DNA of 64,000 nucleotides from Hippopus hippopus (taxonomy: Eukaryota; Mollusca; Bivalvia; Cardiida; Cardiidae): assembly GCA_946811185.2 (NCBI GenBank), contig OX328097.1, positions 7,612,242-7,676,241 on the forward strand, given 5' to 3'. The notes below the pieces were generated by a model. The model was not told the DNA's origin, ran no database searches, and was given only the letters and a program-made list of their open reading frames with translations. A program made the position numbers and the translations under genes. Shown here in pieces: positions 30,960-40,701 of the stretch (position 1 is the stretch's first letter; every line of letters begins with the position of its first letter).

Positions 30960-32630
30960 ATTTAAGGATTAATCTTTTAAAAAGTAATAAAAGTAAGCAG
31001 AGGTACTTTTTCAAAGACACAGTTAAATCACTATAATGGTTTTAGCGATGAAGAGAATCTAATGCATGTTCATTTTATTGATTGAAGCATGCCTTGTTCT
31101 TTTGTTGGGACATCCTTCAATAAATTAGCAGGCTACAACGCCTGGCTAAAAAATTAAGCGCCATAATAAAACTAATTTTCTTCCATGGCAGGAAAACTAT
31201 TGGGTGCTCTTTCAACTTGTACTATAGTAGATAATCTTTTCCCCCTCCACCAGGAAAAAAATCTGTAATGAATGACTGTTTTCCTCTTTCATTTCAGTGA
31301 GAGTGTCAATAGATGTTATTAACTTTCTTAATTCAATCATTGGGTCAAAATTGAACCTTAACATGCAAGCTGTATTTGTCTTGTTTCATGGTAAGATGAA
31401 ATGTAAACAACCTTGAAACCATTAGTAATTTGTGAAGGTGATTGACCACGTGCAACGTCATCAATTACATGAAATTGATTAGATCAATGTCAAATCCATG
31501 ATAAAATTACTAATTATATTATTAGCTAAGTGAGATCAAGTGCCTTCTTTTTGAATTCACCCAATCACACAGATTAAACACAGATTAAAATCTTAGATTT
31601 CTTGAATGGTGACTAAAAAGAAAGCAAATGTAATTTATGATTGACAAGGGTAATCATAATACACATCATATAGCATTAAAGACCTTTTTGTAAAGGTGAC
31701 CAAGATGTTCGAGCCCCTCTACAGAGAGAGAGTAACTTCTGAGCATCCCTCTTGCAATGAAAATACAGGCCAGGTAGACGTTAAACTGAATGATTGCTTT
31801 GATCTCCCAATACTCATTCACAGGATGGTAGCCATCAAAGTTGAAGCTGTGATCTTGGCAAAGTTTTCAATGTGTTCAGAAACAGAAGAAACATGCAAAC
31901 ATTGCTGTAGCTGCAGAATGGATACACAATGGTTGGCCAACAGTTGCCACATCAATTGTAACTTTATTCAAGGGTGAAGTGATAACCTAAGAGGAAGAAG
32001 CAGGGCAGAACTGTTGCTTGGAGATTGCTGTAAGTAGCCTTTGGATACTGATGATTGCACAGAGGTTGTACAGGGTTGCCCAACATCCCGTGCAGTTGAA
32101 TTGGATGTCATAGATTATATGTAGGAAAGATAGGGAAAGCAGGTGAGTGGCTCAGTGGATGTCAAAAATACTCTATGCTCTACACAAAAATGTACAAAAA
32201 ACTCATGATTGGTACTTTACGGGGAGGCACAACAATCAGAGAAGAACTTACACAGTAATACGACTTTTTTTTTAACTTTATCTTGACGATTTTTCACTCT
32301 CTTAAAAAAATGGAAATAATCAAAGAAAAGTGAAGAGGGCAAAGGATTTTAAAACTTGATAATAATAACTAGGTTAGTGAGAATTTGATAGTGATGCTGT
32401 ACATAATGAATTAATATCAAACAGTGAAGTCAAATAGCATATAAATCAAGAGTATGACGATAGAGTAAAGATGCCACAAGACTATAAAGTGAACTGTTGA
32501 AATCAAATAGCACAAGCAAAAAATATGCTTAATCTTGGTACATTACCATCATTTACAGAGATGTCCATTTGCAAAGGTTTCGAATCTGAGAAATCCTCAT
32601 GTCCAGCTTTTCCAAAAAGGCCATTATCCC
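30960..32630. other. Long unannotated stretch
   Basis: About 1.7 kb without a recognised repeat. A 93-codon ORF at 31696-31977 (Cys-rich near its end) has no recognisable domain or splice context and is not called. This is one of the better places to look for host sequence. Confidence 0.5.
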
Positions 32631-32780
32631 TTAACTACAATATCCCAAGTTTTAACTACCCCTAGAAAGAAGGCTTTTGAAGACTAGTGGTAAAGGAGGA
32701 AATGCTGGTAAGCAATATTTTGTCCTTTTTTCCATAATGTTTTCTACCCTTTAAAAGACAAATCTCATCAATTGAGTCTC
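32631..32780 (+). mobile_element. Hairpin MITE family A, right end missing
   Basis: TTAACTACAATATCCCAAG start, then a weakened hairpin (AAAGGAGGAAATGCTGGTAAG) and CCCTTTAAAAGACAAATCTC. It stops at the next copy. Confidence 0.7.
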
Positions 32781-33008
32781 TTAACCCTATACCACACGAT
32801 GAAATTTTGGACTGGATCAAACTGAAAGCATTTATAGTCAACTGTTTAAATGTAGCTCAGATGATATTTCTGACTTTGATAGGGTAGAAAACATTGTGGG
32901 AAAAGGAGAAAATGCTGGTAACCAGCATCTTCTCCTTTTCCCACAATGTTTTCAAAAGCCTTCCTTCCCAGAGTCATGAAAACCAGGGATTGTTTGGTAA
33001 AGCGTTAA
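32781..33008 (-). mobile_element. Hairpin MITE family A, full-length
   Basis: TTAACCCTATACCACACGAT start and TTTGGTAAAGCGTTAA end; TTAA both sides. The hairpin is perfect apart from one base (CATCTTCTCC). It truncates the copy to its left. Confidence 0.9.
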
Positions 33009-33139
33009 AATTTGTCATCTGCAATGTGAACAGGTTGAAAATTGTCTTGTCTGGTAACTATATGGTTATACACCACACCTAAACATGCTAGCATTTCTTG
33101 TCTTCACTGTTCAGAAGCCGACAGAATCTCAGTTTAATG

Positions 33140-33530
33140 CACTAAAATCAAATTGTTGCAATTCATTATTTTCCAGCTCAATGCAAAGTGCAACAACTTT
33201 CCAATTCCGATAATTGCAACATACTTGCTCTTGCAAATGACCTTTTTGTTTCAAACTGATTGGCTTCTGTCACATGGACTGAATTTCATTCATCAACATT
33301 CTTTCAGCTCTGCTGTATAGCCCCTTTTCTGCAAACAATCAGAAATTAAACTTAAGTGATTGGTTATTCTTCAGCTTACGCCTACATGTAATTTTCATTT
33401 CCCATGATTGCATCATACTTGGCAATTGACCTTGTTATTGTTCCTAATTGGCTAAATTCACAAGAAATGAATTTCATTCATCAATGTGTTTGGCTTTCCA
33501 AATTGCTTCTACCATTTATTTTATAGCCCC
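33140..33530. repeat. Diverged direct duplication, period about 205 bp
   Basis: ATTGCAACATACTTGC, GAATTTCATTCATCAA and TATAGCCCC occur in the same order at about 33215-33322 and 33408-33528. Origin unknown. Confidence 0.6.
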
Positions 33531-33660
33531 TGACAATATTTTAAAATTGTTCAAATTGAAAGCATTTCCAGACAGCAGAATAAATGTGACTCAAAAGTTT
33601 GACTTTGTTTTTGAAAGGTTAGAAAATGTTCTTGGAATAGAAGAAAATGCTGAAAAAGGG
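33521..33660 (-). mobile_element. Hairpin MITE family A, left half only
   Basis: CCCCTGACAATATTTTAAAATTG start to GGAATAGAAGAAAATGCTG; the right arm and right half are missing. Confidence 0.65.
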
Positions 33661-33871
33661 GGCGTAATGTATAATCTCATTAACAAAAAGGCCACATGCA
33701 AAACACAATACCTCGTATCTTTTTATCAAAAAAGGTCTTTTTCGAGGATATCATTTCAACGAATTCTTTTTTTTTACACACACAGCTTGCCTTCTTTATA
33801 ATTGCCAAACAAGGATCATTCTGGTGACTACAAATGTCCATTTATGTGATGCATTATAACAAAAAACATAT

Positions 33872-34085
33872 TTATCTCTTTACTGGATAACAAAACTGTA
33901 GACTGGTCCAATCTGAAAGAATTCGCAAATGGCATATTCAATATTGGTTAAATGGTGGGCTTAGTTTTTGAGAAGGTCAGAAGACATTGTTGAAACTGAA
34001 GAAAATGCATCTCCTGTTCCCAAAATGAATTTTAAAAGCCTTTTTCCACTGGTTGTGAAATCTTGGGATTGTTCGGTAAAGGGTT
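33872..34085 (-). mobile_element. Hairpin MITE family A, arm-deleted
   Basis: TTATCTCTTTACTGGATAACAAAA start, GTTCGGTAAAGGGTT end. The tip is missing: GAAGAAAATGC runs straight into ATCTCCTGTTCCC. Confidence 0.75.
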
Positions 34086-34120
34086 CCTGTAGATTACCTA
34101 CTGGAACTAATTAATGACAA

Positions 34121-34348
34121 TTTACTCTTTGCCAATGGAAAAAATTGTACTTTAGCCAAAATGGAAAGCATTTGCAGATGACAATTTAACTACAACTAGT
34201 ATGACAAGATTTGTCTTTGAAAGGGAAGAAAACATTGTTGGAAAAGAAAAAAAAGCTGGTTACCAGCAATTTCTTCTTTTCCCAACATGTTTCAAAAAAT
34301 ATCCTCTTCAGGGTCATTATAACTCCAGACTATGTGGGAAAGGGTTAA
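34121..34348 (-). mobile_element. Hairpin MITE family A
   Basis: TTTACTCTTTGCCAATGG start and GTGGGAAAGGGTTAA end. The hairpin is modified but paired at the tip (AAAGCTGGTTACCAGCAA). Confidence 0.8.
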
Positions 34349-34495
34349 GTGAATGCAAAAATGCTAACTGCCTTGATTGTTACAGATAAATGAATTTCCA
34401 AACTTGTTTGTTTGAAAAGAATTTTATTCATGACAATTAACACAAGAGAATTAACATACTCAACATACTCATTACATTTGGCTTTTTTTTGTCTT

Positions 34496-34605
34496 TTAAC
34501 CCTATACCACACAATCCCAACTTTTAAGGACCCTGAGAAAGACAGCTCTTGAAAACATTGTTGAACATGGAGAATGTGCTGCTGCTACCAACATTCCAGC
34601 TGATC
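34496..34605 (+). mobile_element. Hairpin MITE family A, left end only
   Basis: TTAACCCTATACCACACAAT through AAAACATTGTTGAACATGGAG; the rest is not recognisable. Confidence 0.65.
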
Positions 34606-35162
34606 TTGTATCAAAAGAAAGGAATTCTCAAACTTATTTAATCTTGGATAAATTGCGAGAAGCTTGCACAACCAAAGATTCTAGGTGTTTAGCTATCATT
34701 CATGCTCTACATTTTTGTCTTGGTAAAGACAGAGGGACACATGCCTTTTCTCCTTCTCCCAATTTTAAAAAAAAATTTCAATGGGATTCTAAAGCATGAG
34801 ATAGTTTTGTATAGAGTCAAGCAGTCTAAGAGCTCTAATAACAGTCCTGATACTAAGCTTTCCATGAACAGTTTGCATCTTTTTCAATATGTCAAAATTA
34901 CTCCCAGATGAGCTTTGTCAATTAGCTGTAAATGTGTCAAATAGCATCCATTTGACAGAAAGCAATCATATTTCCATCAATCTTTAATATGCTAGATGTT
35001 TAATGATAATAGAGAATGCCACCCATGAACTTTGAGGACATAAAGCATAGTGACTTGTAAATGACCATGTCATACATTTTTTCTGTTCTTTGAGTGAAAA
35101 ATTGGAGACGCCCTCTCAAAGACAAATTCAACCAATGGAGCCACATTCTTTGTAAACATTTG
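34606..35162. other. Unannotated stretch
   Basis: No supported gene or repeat. Confidence 0.5.
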
Positions 35163-35178
35163 CTTACCATATTGGAAG

Positions 35179-35408
35179 AGCCTGCGTGCCCAGTGATAAA
35201 GTGTAGGACTCATAATCTGGAGACCCAGGTTTGAGCGTGCAGGAAACACTTGGTTTTTTCAAGAGTGTCCTTGGGCAAAACCATTTAGAGCCCTAACCTC
35301 GCATTGGTGAAATCCAGGACATACATGAATAAGCAAGCTGTTGCCACAACATGACTGAAATTGTAATGCTGAAAGCGGCGTAAAACAGTCCATTCAATCA
35401 ATCAATTA
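35179..35408 (+). repeat. tRNA-derived SINE with a 16-bp perfect target duplication
   Basis: Head GCGTGCCCAGTGATAAAG, B-box region CCCAGGTTTGAGC, GTGTCCTTGGGC, TAGAGCCCTAACC, AACATGACTGAAATTG, tail CAATCAATCAAT. CTTACCATATTGGAAG occurs at 35163-35178 and 35409-35424. The body matches the SINEs at 27366 and 39893, but the tail unit is AATC, as in the other SINE family. Confidence 0.88.
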
Positions 35409-35777
35409 CTTACCATATTGGAAGGGTATAAACCTTTTTTCATGTGCTAAAGAGTTAACTCTTTATAGATACATTTATACTTGTTTTCAACCACTTTTTA
35501 ATCAATTTCACCTTTATTTTATCATACCACAATCATTCTTGAATCTTTATGCCAAATGTTGCTTCTGATGTTGCAAGGTTGCATATCATTTCCTGGAGGC
35601 CATCAAAGAAATCAGTGTTCCAGTTTTAAATCAAAGATTTTCTATACCTATATTTATCCATTTCATCATATATATCTGTAGTTTATTTATGTTTAGGCAG
35701 CTGACTAAATTCTGAATCATTCTAATGTCTATCAAGTTTTTACAGCAATTCTTCTTTCTAGCTGTACAGATGTATCC

Positions 35778-36011
35778 TTAACACATTCCCATATTTTCAC
35801 AGTCCTAGGGAAAAGGGCTTTTGAAAATAATGTAGTGAAGAGAGAAAATGCTGGTAACCAGCATTTTCTGCTTTTGTTACAGAATTTTTACCATTTAAAA
35901 AACAGACATCATCCCTTCAGCTATATTTAGTTTGATGTCTGCAAGTCAAGAGCAAGTCTAGCACTGTCACTTTGGTCCAGTCAAAATTTTGGTCTTTTGG
36001 TTAAGTGTTAA
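35778..36011 (+). mobile_element. Hairpin MITE family A, full-length
   Basis: TTAACACATTCCCATATTTT start and TTTGGTTAAGTGTTAA end with TTAA on both sides. The hairpin tip is perfect (GAGAAAATGCTGGTAACCAGC) but the outer arms are decayed. About 25 bp extra sits in the right half. Confidence 0.8.
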
Positions 36012-36707
36012 TATCATAATGAACTATAGGACATGGCCTGCATAAACTTGGCATGTCTCTGCCTTGTCCTTGAATTGATTAACAAATATTGTTTTCTGAA
36101 CACAGACGCTTAATTATCCTGATAAAACACTTTCTGTCTATAATCAAAACTATAGCACCACAGAAATGGTACCCCTGGGAGAATATGGAAGTCATCAAGA
36201 AGATATGCATGCTACAATTCAAATTGACTAAATGACTTGATAAATGGCCATTACAATATCCAATGGGCCTATTATCCCTTTAAGTGCAGAATAAAACAAA
36301 ATAAGACATTTTCCATCAGGAAAAGAAATCCAATTATTAGTCATTTCAAGGCTTTATTTGGTTCTGATTTGATGTGGTCCAAATCTAGGATCTGTGCTGC
36401 CCGATCTTGATCAATGCCTGTCAAAAGGATTGTACGTTGTGAAAAGGCACTCCTAGGTAAACATTGTATTTTACTCTGGAAGCAATTGGGAACCTGGTTT
36501 TGTGAAAGAAATCCAATTCAATATTAGCTATTCTTTTCCACGAAGTGAAGTTTTACCACTTTTTGAAGTGATTGCAGTGTTCAATTGTACCATGGAAGAA
36601 ATACATGTTACCCTTGACTGCTGTGTACTTGTAATTTGAGCCAGATTGTTTTGGGCTTGCAAGTTCCATCTTGGTCCAGGAAGTATTTTGCATGGTCATT
36701 GTACCCA
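36012..36707. other. Unannotated stretch
   Basis: A degenerate family B/C-like patch may lie near 36380-36420 (CCGATCTTGATCAATGCCTGTC). Otherwise nothing is recognised. Confidence 0.4.
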
Positions 36708-37900
36708 GGGTTGCATCTAGTAATGTTCAAATAGGGGGGCTGGCCCCCATCATCTTCAGAAAAAGGGGGCCACGTCCCCCTCTTCAAGTGTAAAGAGGGG
36801 GGGACAAATTTCATGGCGGTTCCCATAATGTGGTAAAGGGTTAATGTATTATTTGTTTTTGTCTTTGGAAAATTAATAATGATTATATCCATAAAAGGAT
36901 TATTATATTCTAGTCTTCTTTGTTAAGATGAATGTCTTGTAACTTCTTCTTTAACACTTGTTACAGTACAATCACTGTAAGACAAGTAGACTAACCCCCA
37001 TCCAACACTATCTATCCTACGTTGATCAATATTTTCATTTCATAAATTCAACGAAATTTTTACCTCAGTGTTAGACTGAGATTTTAGCTTCCATATATTG
37101 TTTCATACAGATATTTATGTAAATTTACTGCTTAAATTCACTACCAAAGCTGAAAAGACAGTCTAAAGTACCTCTGATCAGACGATGTCAAATAGACATT
37201 TTGTTGTGTCATGGGTTTTCGCGCTTTTTTGCATCGATCTTTTTTCATGTCAATTATTTTTTTTTTTTAAAGTATTTCCACATGATATTGCAAGAATTTG
37301 TCAATAAGGGTTGTAGGTCACTTCAAAACATGTCATTTTACTCTAGATCAGTGGATTGACATCATCATCTCGCTTTTCATTACACGCCAGCTTGTTAGGT
37401 TGTGATAAACGGTGATGTGTGGTCCGTCATATTTAATACTCACTGTTTATGACGGAGTTATTTTCTTTCAAGAATTTTGTAGCCTTAAGAAATCACTTGT
37501 TGCCAGCAGATTCTCCAGCGCGTCAGTTTTGGACACATTTTTTTTCTAAATTGTCCCAATCAGTGATCGACAGCATGGGCCCTGCAGTGAGGCTTTTCGT
37601 CTGCATAACACAGATGACAAGCGTCTATTGATATGATCAAGATAATCCGACAGTCTACGATTTAAGTTTACGGTTTTAAGTTTCGAATGATTATTTGTGT
37701 GACCATGCAAATTTTGTTACATTCCCCCCCCCAAGTCGTTTTTTCTCTCTTTTTCCCCCAATTATGGTGCGCACAATCATGCAATTTTTGCGGGCTAGTT
37801 CGTTTTAGTGCGGGAGTTGGTGCGCAAACAAATTTCATTTTCGCGGGATTTTTTATTTTGATGCGGGATTTCGCCAATCCCGCACTCTAGATGCAACCCT
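36708..37900. mobile_element. hAT-like non-autonomous element, ~1.19 kb, copy 1
   Basis: Ends are inverted: AGGGTTGCATCTAG on the left and CTAGATGCAACCCT on the right. Eight bases outside, TTGTACCC and GTGTACCC differ at one position, fitting the 8-bp duplications of hAT elements. Inside are GGGGGCC-rich ends and a stretch at about 37100-37345 closely similar to 54725-54960 in the second copy. A leftover family A right end lies at 36823-36844. No transposase is encoded. Confidence 0.75.
36823..36844 (-). mobile_element. Hairpin MITE family A, right-end remnant
   Basis: CATAATGTGGTAAAGGGTTAA only, inside the hAT-like element. Confidence 0.5.
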
Positions 37901-37909
37901 GTGTACCCT

Positions 37910-38442
37910 CTTGTTGTGATGGATTGGAATTAGCATGCCAAAAGCTACTGGATTTGATTCTTGCAAGACAGATCATCCCACTCATCAGATTCAAAAGAAT
38001 CCAAATATCACCGTTTTAACAGGCCTCACAACTTTCTTGCCTATAGATGTTTTTTTTTGTTTTATATATTACATTCTGCAAAAAAAGTGCAGTCTGATTT
38101 TGATTTACACTGTTGGCTTTTCCAAAACATTCTGAACAAAAACTACCTGGACTTTGCAGTTTGTGTGCCATATTTCTTGAAAAAATCTTGTCCCAATAGC
38201 TCTCCTTGCAAATAATTTTGGACATGCTAGGAGATAAAACATGTTGGTTAGAAAATAAATTTTGTGTATTAACACAAATCCTTCATCGAAGAGGTAACAT
38301 TGTTCATCTACAACATTCTAGGTTTACCTCCTGAACTCTTAACAGACGACAAAGTTCTAGAGACATAATTCTAGAGTTATCTGTGTTAAAAAAGATCTGC
38401 TTATCATGTCAGGTTAGACATGGCTCAAATGGAGTACTTCTT
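37910..38442. other. Unannotated stretch with a family B/C fragment
   Basis: 38070-38135 holds one hairpin arm (GTGCAGTCTGATTTTGATTTACACTGT). The remainder is unassigned. Confidence 0.45.
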
Positions 38443-38671
38443 TTAACCCTTTACCACACAATGACACCTTTTAACGCCCCTGAAGAAGAGGCCTTTTGAA
38501 AACATTGTGGGAAAAGGAGAAAATGCTGGTAACCAGCATTTTCTCCTTTTCCAACAAAGTTTTCTACCCTATCAAAGAAAAGTTGCGTCATTTGAGCCAC
38601 TATGAAATTGTCGTCTGCAAATGCTTTCAATTTGGATAGGTCTTAAATTTTGCCGTGTGGTAAAGGGTTAA
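38443..38671 (+). mobile_element. Hairpin MITE family A, full-length
   Basis: TTAACCCTTTACCACACAAT start and TGTGGTAAAGGGTTAA end: the terminal repeats are identical for CCCTTTACCACAC. TTAA both sides and an almost perfect hairpin. Confidence 0.95.
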
Positions 38672-38790
38672 ATAGCAGAAAATAAGGTGGAAATAGAGAA
38701 AATGCTAATTAACAGCCTTTTTTCCACCATGTTCAAAAAGCTCACTTTCTCACTTCATAAAAACACCTGATGTTTTGGTACAGGGCTACA
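38672..38790 (-). mobile_element. Hairpin MITE family A fragment
   Basis: GTGGAAATAGAGAAAATGCTAATTAACAGCC, CACCATGTTCAAAAAGC and GTTTTGGTACAGGGCTA mark a decayed right half abutting the previous copy. Confidence 0.55.
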
Positions 38791-38869
38791 CTGAAAGCTT
38801 CTGAAACTTCCACATTATAAATCATGATAAATCCATCTTTTATTCAACTGTACAAAAACAGATTTTTTA

Positions 38870-39079
38870 TTTTGCCTATGCAGTGGACAGCTTTTGAAAA
38901 CATTGACAGAAGAGGTGAAAGGTACATGTATATATCACAATAATTATCGCTTCTTTCTCCATAATGTTTTCAAAGCAATCAAAGAAAGGACTCTTTACTT
39001 TCCTTGAAATGTTACTTCATTGGAGTCACCTGTACCAAGTTTCATTAGTTGTAAAATTAGCCTGTAGGGTATAGGCTTA
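38870..39079 (+). mobile_element. Hairpin MITE family A, heavily decayed
   Basis: AGCTTTTGAAAACATTGACAG, a scrambled hairpin region, CATAATGTTTTCAAAG and ATTGGAGTCACCTG appear in family order. It ends GGGTATAGGCTTAA at the TTAA shared with the next copy. Confidence 0.5.
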
Positions 39080-39300
39080 ACCCTTTACTAAACAACAACA
39101 TTTTAGACAAAGTCAAAGCAATTGCAGATGACAGAATAAACCTGACTCAAAAATTGAAATTCGTTTTAGGAAGGGTTTGAAAACATTGTGGGAAAAGGAG
39201 AAAATGCTGGTTACCAGCATTTTCTCCTTTTCCCACAATGTTCCCAAAAAGCTTTTTCTTCAGGGTCGTTACGATTATTGATTGTGTGGTAAAGGGTTAA
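39077..39300 (-). mobile_element. Hairpin MITE family A, full-length
   Basis: TTAACCCTTTACTAAACAAC start and GTGTGGTAAAGGGTTAA end, TTAA both sides. The hairpin is perfect from CATTGTGGG to CCCACAATG. Confidence 0.93.
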
Positions 39301-39880
39301 GACCAATCTCTGAGACAAGTCACCACCGCCTAGAAGATTGATGGCTCTCCATTTTCTAATTGGACAATCTAACTAAATAAGATTTCCACAAGACAAGGGT
39401 TTGATCATTTACAGAAAAATAATTGACACAAATGACACCGGCCAATCTAATACAATCCTCCTATGATCAAAGCAAATTCAAGCTCTATTGACAGCTTTGC
39501 CAAAGTTGCCATCATTTAATTAAATTACATTGCCTGAAATAAATAGACAAAATGATTTGATTTATGGCCAGATTTATTGCTGCAGGCAACCAGCATAAAA
39601 CTCGGAAACAATTCACAAGATTCTCTCAGCTTAAAAACCGGATGTCATTTGTGTATGCTTTTATGACTAAGCTCTTCTGTCACAATAAAAGCTTTGGCTA
39701 GAAAAAAAGTTTATCTCCAAGATATTTACTGAAAACACAAGTTTGAATATTTGGTCAATAACCACAAGTTTCTTTACTGATATTAAGCCGTGAAAACTGC
39801 AACTGACAAACTTTTATCCTATTTAACAAATCTCCATTTTTACTTCGATGAAACATGTTTAATTAGCAGTATTAACAGCC
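39301..39880. other. Unannotated stretch
   Basis: No supported gene or repeat. Confidence 0.5.
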
Positions 39881-39892
39881 ACGCTCAGTGGT

Positions 39893-40109
39893 GAAGTGTA
39901 GGACTTGTGACCTGGAGGCCACCGGGTTCGAGCCTCACTGGCTCCACTGGGTTTTTCACAGGAGCGTCCTTGGGCAAGACACTTCAGAGCCCCAGCCTAG
40001 TACTGGTGAAACCCAGGAAATACATGGAATATATGAGCTGTTGCCGAGATACGACTGAAATAACGTTGAGAGCGGCATAAAACACTATTCAAACAAACAA
40101 ACAAAAACA
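39893..40109 (+). repeat. tRNA-derived SINE with (CAAA)n tail and 12-bp perfect target duplication
   Basis: GCTCAGTGGTGAAGTGTAGG (A-box region), GGGTTCGAGCC (B box), TTTTTCACAGGAGCG, CCTTGGGCAAGACACTTC, AGAGCCCCAGCC, TACGACTGAAATAACG, then AAACAAACAAACAAA. ATTAACAGCCAC lies at 39881-39892 and 40110-40121. The first few tRNA-like bases are missing or overlap the duplication. This is the best copy of this SINE type here. Confidence 0.9.
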
Positions 40110-40219
40110 ATTAACAGCCACCAGCCAACTGATGAAAAAAGGCACTCATGGATGTCGACAATGGTCCCAATCAAATTCCCTCCTACAAGTACATTACTCC
40201 TGCCTAGGTAAAATATACC

Positions 40220-40302
40220 TTAACCCTTTCATGACTATAGTTGCCTTTGTGGCCAATGTAGATTATGGTCAGGCTGCACAAAATATGCAATGTATACTTT
40301 AA
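40220..40302 (+). mobile_element. Hairpin MITE family C, left half
   Basis: TTAACCCTTTCATGACTATAG start, GTAGATTATGGTCAGGCTGCAC, then truncation at the TTAA (40299-40302) where the next copy begins. Confidence 0.75.
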
Positions 40303-40488
40303 CCCTTAAAGCGCCTTTCACAACTATTGTTGCCTTTTCAGCAAGCGTAGATCAAGGTCAGGTTGCAAAAAACGTGCTGCCTGATCTTTGATCTACGCTG
40401 TCCGCTTTGCTGAAACACTGTCGACAAAAGCAACCATGGAATTGCTATTATTTGGGTCCTATTTCTAGGATGAGAATCTAAGGGTTAA
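40299..40488 (+). mobile_element. Hairpin MITE family C, full-length reference
   Basis: TTAACCCTTAAAGCGCC start, ATCTAAGGGTTAA end, TTAA both sides. The hairpin is GTAGATCAAGGTCAGGTTGC..TGCCTGATCTTTGATCTACG. Its left neighbour is itself a family C copy broken at the same TTAA, so this looks like insertion of C into C. Confidence 0.88.
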
Positions 40489-40701
40489 TATACCTTGAAT
40501 TTATGCTAGCTGGTATCTCTGCGACTTTTATCAATATGCGAAAATCCTAAAGATTTCCATGATGCAAACATTTGATTATTATTTATTTATTATTTGCTGT
40601 TTTAAGGCGCATCGACAGCTGTGGTCATTTAGCACGCATGAAGGTAATATTTAGAAATGGAATAATAAAATGTTAATTTGATACTTAAAATCTATATTAG
40701 T

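Noticed and set aside
31696..31977. 93-codon Cys-containing ORF
   Set aside because: The Cys spacing does not fit a known zinc or secreted fold that I can name.
40576..40640. LINE and SINE sharing a 3' tail (partnership)
   Set aside because: Only a GCGYYTTAAAACA-like stretch of about ten bases is similar and the tail units differ (TAA against AATC or CAAA); too weak to claim.
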